Assembly: GCA_947483345.1 (NCBI GenBank)
Contig: CANKNL010000135.1
Coordinates: 1-8,070 of the forward strand
From: Chitinophagaceae bacterium
GTDB lineage: Bacteria > Bacteroidota > Bacteroidia > Chitinophagales > Chitinophagaceae
Reading direction: 5' to 3'
Length of the DNA: 8,070 nucleotides
The notes under the pieces were generated by a model. That model ran no database searches, was not told the origin of the DNA, and saw only the letters and a list, made by a program, of their open reading frames with translations. Below, piece by piece: positions 5,349-8,070 of the stretch. The position numbers were made by a program, and so were the translations under genes. Numbering within the stretch: position 1 is the stretch's first letter; the number at the start of each line of letters is the position of its first letter.

Positions 5349-6485
5349 ATGAGTAAAATTTTAATAACCGGCGGCGCAGGATTCATAGGTTCAAACCTGG
5401 CTTTGTATCTTATTGAAAAAGGATACGAGGTTACTGTGCTTGATAATTTATCTGAACAGATACATGGCACCAACCCTGAGCGCAATTCTCCGCTATACAA
5501 CTCCATAAAAGATAAGGTACATTTTATACAAGGTTCTGTAACCAGTGTTGAAGACTGGAACAAAGCCATTGGCGACAATGAGACCATTGTACATTATGCT
5601 GCCGAAACAGGCACAGGCCAATCCATGTACCAGATCAAAAAATACACTGATGTAAATGTTGGCGGCACGGCCATCATGCTGGATATACTGGCCAATAATA
5701 AAACCAATGTAAAGAAAGTGGTTATTGCTTCCTCAAGATCCATTTATGGAGAAGGGAAATATTTAACCGCTGCCGGAGAAATAGTGTATCCCGATCATCG
5801 CCTTTCGGTTGACATGGATGCCGGTAATTTTGAAGTGACTTACCCGGGCACCAAAGGGCCATTGCAATTGGTTGCAACAGATGAGCAATCTAAGATCCAT
5901 CCGTCCTCTGTTTATGGTATCACAAAATATAACCAGGAGCAGATGGTGATGACGGTTTGTCCTTCACTCGGCATTGCACCTGTTGCTTTCCGGTATCAGA
6001 ATGTGTACGGACCAGGCCAATCATTAAGCAATCCCTACACCGGTATACTATCCATTTTTTCTACGCTGATAAAAAACAACAAGCCCATTAATATTTTTGA
6101 AGATGGTAAAGAAAGCCGCGACTTTGTTTATATTGATGATGTGGTAAAAGCCACTTTTTTGGGTATTGAAAATGATCGAGCCAATGGAGAAATTTTTAAT
6201 GTAGGTACCGGTATTGCGGTAACCGTTTCGGAAGTGGCCAGCCTGCTGGTTGAATTGTTTGGCACTACAGTTCCCCTGCAGGTTACGGGTAATTACAGGC
6301 TTGGCGATATACGCCATAATTATGCAGATACAAGCAAAATTGAAAAGCGACTTTCCTTTAAGCCGGCATTTGATTTTAAAACAGGATTGAAAAAATTTAC
6401 AGACTGGGTTAACGGACAAGAGGTACAGCAAAGCAAGTACGAGGATTCCATCAACGAAATGAAGTCAAAAGGACTATTGAAATAA
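5349..6485 (+). CDS. Extended-SDR nucleotide-sugar epimerase/dehydratase (dTDP-L-rhamnose 4-epimerase-like)
   Basis: A 378-residue NAD-dependent sugar-nucleotide enzyme. The dinucleotide loop TGGAGFIGSNL is at 7-17 and the acidic D32 in VLDN favours NAD over NADP. VHYAAETGTGQS is at 81-92, the S/T site is in ASSRSIYG at 127-134, and Y189/K193 in YGITK are the catalytic YxxxK pair. RYQNVYGPGQ (215-224) and RDFVYIDDV (257-265) are classic extended-SDR motifs. Between YGEG and YGITK there is a longer insert (about 135-185) like that in dTDP-L-rhamnose 4-epimerases (Tal/WbiB, giving dTDP-6-deoxy-L-talose), but without the cysteines I associate with some of that group. The substrate is therefore only suggested; a GDP- or UDP-sugar epimerase remains possible. 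It lies 11 bp after the acetyltransferase and 5 bp before the GT2 gene, so co-expression is likely. Confidence 0.85.
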   Translation: MSKILITGGAGFIGSNLALYLIEKGYEVTVLDNLSEQIHGTNPERNSPLYNSIKDKVHFIQGSVTSVEDWNKAIGDNETIVHYAAETGTGQSMYQIKKYTDVNVGGTAIMLDILANNKTNVKKVVIASSRSIYGEGKYLTAAGEIVYPDHRLSVDMDAGNFEVTYPGTKGPLQLVATDEQSKIHPSSVYGITKYNQEQMVMTVCPSLGIAPVAFRYQNVYGPGQSLSNPYTGILSIFSTLIKNNKPINIFEDGKESRDFVYIDDVVKATFLGIENDRANGEIFNVGTGIAVTVSEVASLLVELFGTTVPLQVTGNYRLGDIRHNYADTSKIEKRLSFKPAFDFKTGLKKFTDWVNGQEVQQSKYEDSINEMKSKGLLK

Positions 6486-6490
6486 ATATT

Positions 6491-7369
6491 ATGGCAAAAA
6501 TAGGTTTGGTTACCGTTCTTTTTAAAAGCGATACTGTACTGCCGGATTTTTTTAAAAGCATTGCAAAGCAAACGCACACAGACTATATCCTTTACCTGGT
6601 AGACAACTCTCCTGCCCCATCATCAGATAAAATTATTGAAGATGGCCTTTCTGAAAATACCATCACTCAATACATACACATAAAAAACACAGAGAACATT
6701 GGTGTAGCAGAAGGCAACAATATGGGTATCCGGCAGGCTTTGGCCGATCATTGCAGCCATATCATTTTACTTAATAATGATATTGAACTGGAACAGGATT
6801 TTGTATTCAGCCAGATGCTTGCACTTTGCAACAAAGGCGAAAAAATCATCGTACCCAAAATATTTTATCACGATACCCGAAAGCTTTGGATGGCTGGCGG
6901 CACTATGAATAAATGGCGAGCCCTGGGTATTCATCATGGAGATGGAAAAGCTGATGCACCTGAATATAATATTGCTAAATACATTACCTACGCCCCTACC
7001 TGTTTTATGCTGGTTGAAAGCGATGTTTTTAAAACCGTTGGCTTAATGGATGCCAAATACTTTGCATACTACGATGATACTGATTTTGTTTTCAGGGCAT
7101 TGCAGGCCGGCTTTAAAATGTATTACGAACCGGCACTTACCGTTTTACATAAAGTGTCTTCATCAACCGGCTCTAATCCTACATTCTATGTCTATTATTC
7201 CAACCGGAACAAAATATATTTTATCCGCAAAAATTTAAAAGGCCTTGTAAAATTGGTGGCTTTTGGCACCACCCTTTTTACAAGAGCATGGTATTACCTC
7301 AAATTTGATAAAGAAAGAAGAACCAAGTTGGTAGAGGCTTTACGGGATGGCTTCAACATGCCGATTTAG
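6491..7369 (+). CDS. GT2-family glycosyltransferase (rhamnosyltransferase-like)
   Basis: A 292-residue GT-A fold inverting glycosyltransferase. The nucleotide-binding start is VTVLFKSDTVLPDFF (7-21) with LYLVDNSP at 34-41. NIGVAEGNNMGI (69-80) and LLNNDIEL (93-100) follow, the last being the DXD-type metal site with D97. The acceptor/base region MDAKYFAYYDDTDFVFR (186-202) contains the D195-D196-x-D198 motif, and LHKVSSSTG at 219-227 is the late conserved histidine segment. This pattern is common to rhamnosyl- and related transferases of O-antigen and exopolysaccharide loci. The C-terminal tail has an amphipathic stretch (about 245-275) that may touch the membrane, but no clear transmembrane helix. 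It is the third gene of the operon, 5 bp after the epimerase, and may use the sugar that enzyme makes. Its last 30 bp overlap the 3' end of mqnA on the other strand. Confidence 0.88.
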   Translation: MAKIGLVTVLFKSDTVLPDFFKSIAKQTHTDYILYLVDNSPAPSSDKIIEDGLSENTITQYIHIKNTENIGVAEGNNMGIRQALADHCSHIILLNNDIELEQDFVFSQMLALCNKGEKIIVPKIFYHDTRKLWMAGGTMNKWRALGIHHGDGKADAPEYNIAKYITYAPTCFMLVESDVFKTVGLMDAKYFAYYDDTDFVFRALQAGFKMYYEPALTVLHKVSSSTGSNPTFYVYYSNRNKIYFIRKNLKGLVKLVAFGTTLFTRAWYYLKFDKERRTKLVEALRDGFNMPI

Positions 7370-8070
7370 TTTGCTTATAAAAAGTTCTATTGCCGCAATC
7401 ATGTGGGGTTCTAGTTTGAATTTAATATTTTGAGTATAATAAGCTTTCATATCAAAATCAGGACAAGGGTTTTGCCTGACCACTTCATCCAGATTATTTA
7501 ACCCAAGACTATTTGCCTCATTAAATGCTGCTATAAAATCTTCCGGTAATTTTTTATTACTGATCCAGGCAGCAAAAACAAAGGGCATACCGGTCATTTC
7601 TTTCCATGCCAGTCCCAGATCGAACATGTACTTGCTTTTTAGCCTTTGTGTAAAAGCCCTGTCGCCAATAACCAGTCCGGCCGTATTTCCCTTGATCTCA
7701 TTCTCAAAATTTTGTGTACCGGCCATTAACTCAGGTGATATTTTCCAATGTTCTTTTAAAAGAATTTTCAATAGTTCAACCGAAGTGCGGCTCTGGTAAT
7801 CGAGATATACCGAACTGATCTCTGCAAGGGGTACATCGCTGAATAAACAAACACTGGCCACTTCTCCATCGCAGGCAATACCATAATCGGCAATAACGTA
7901 ATGTTCTTTAAGCAAAGGAATAATGGCAACCGGTACAAGGCCGATATCTATCCGGTCGTTGATCAAAAAAGCAGCAATATTGGCCGGATAATCAAATATG
8001 AGTTCAATGTCTTCTTTCATTCTGCCCTGCTCAAAACCATAGATCAGTGGTTTTGTATTTAAATAACTAA
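7340..8070 (-). CDS. mqnA: Chorismate dehydratase MqnA (menaquinone, futalosine pathway), 5' partial
   Basis: MqnA removes water from chorismate to give 3-[(1-carboxyvinyl)oxy]benzoate, the first step of the futalosine route to menaquinone, in the cytoplasm. The periplasmic-binding-protein-like fold shows SYLNTKPLIYGF at the visible N-terminus, DIGLVPVAIIP, VASVCLFSDVPL, LDYQSRTS, LVIGDRAF and TGMPFVFAAW, all family hallmarks. The first ATG inside the window, at 8020, is internal: the frame stays open to base 8070 and encodes the conserved SYLNTKPL motif upstream of it, so the real start is just beyond the right edge, probably only a few codons away. The visible part is 242 codons plus stop, nearly the whole protein. 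It is convergent with and overlaps the GT2 gene. It is a housekeeping gene and probably marks the edge of the polysaccharide locus. Confidence 0.92.
   Translation of the reverse strand, partial: SYLNTKPLIYGFEQGRMKEDIELIFDYPANIAAFLINDRIDIGLVPVAIIPLLKEHYVIADYGIACDGEVASVCLFSDVPLAEISSVYLDYQSRTSVELLKILLKEHWKISPELMAGTQNFENEIKGNTAGLVIGDRAFTQRLKSKYMFDLGLAWKEMTGMPFVFAAWISNKKLPEDFIAAFNEANSLGLNNLDEVVRQNPCPDFDMKAYYTQNIKFKLEPHMIAAIELFISKLNRHVEAIP

Noticed and set aside
6048..6431. A 127-codon minus-strand frame opposite the epimerase
   Set aside because: It is antisense to conserved epimerase motifs such as RDFVYIDDV and has no recognisable domain; the epimerase frame explains the sequence.

Overview
The window looks like a piece of a Bacteroidetes (Bacteroidota) chromosome. 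The DNA is AT-rich. Start codons lack clear Shine-Dalgarno sequences, and several genes are preceded by TAnnTTTG boxes, the -7 promoter element typical of this phylum. The protein families also fit, including a futalosine-pathway mqnA beside a surface-polysaccharide region. A Chitinophagaceae or Sphingobacteriaceae-type host is my guess; genus cannot be fixed from the sequence alone.

Positions 1-1287 are a complete IS3-family insertion sequence (IS407-like by its transposase motifs). It has imperfect terminal inverted repeats, orfA, orfB, an A_AAA_AAG frameshift site joining them, and a GC-rich hairpin inside the 3' end of orfB. The window opens exactly at its left end. The element has landed inside a minus-strand FkbM-family methyltransferase gene (1288-1807 remains). 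It cuts the gene within its SIDVEG motif and supplies a stop codon from its own terminus.

Positions 1808-7369 carry genes typical of surface glycan (O-antigen, capsule or exopolysaccharide) assembly: a second FkbM methyltransferase (+), a class I SAM methyltransferase (-), a GT9/heptosyltransferase-like protein (-), and then a tight plus-strand operon of a hexapeptide acetyltransferase, an extended-SDR nucleotide-sugar epimerase and a GT2 glycosyltransferase. A plausible reading is that the epimerase makes an activated deoxysugar, the glycosyltransferases add sugars to the glycan, and the methyl- and acetyltransferases decorate it. No substrate is proven by the sequence.

Positions 7340-8070 hold the 3' part of mqnA (chorismate dehydratase, menaquinone synthesis) on the minus strand. 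Its true start lies beyond the right edge, and its 3' end overlaps the convergent GT2 gene by 30 bp. No rRNA, tRNA, CRISPR array or convincing riboswitch was seen, and I found no clearly undescribed multi-gene system. The points most worth a second look are the IS/FkbM junction, the hairpin in the transposase tail, the atypical GT9-like protein and the insert in the epimerase.
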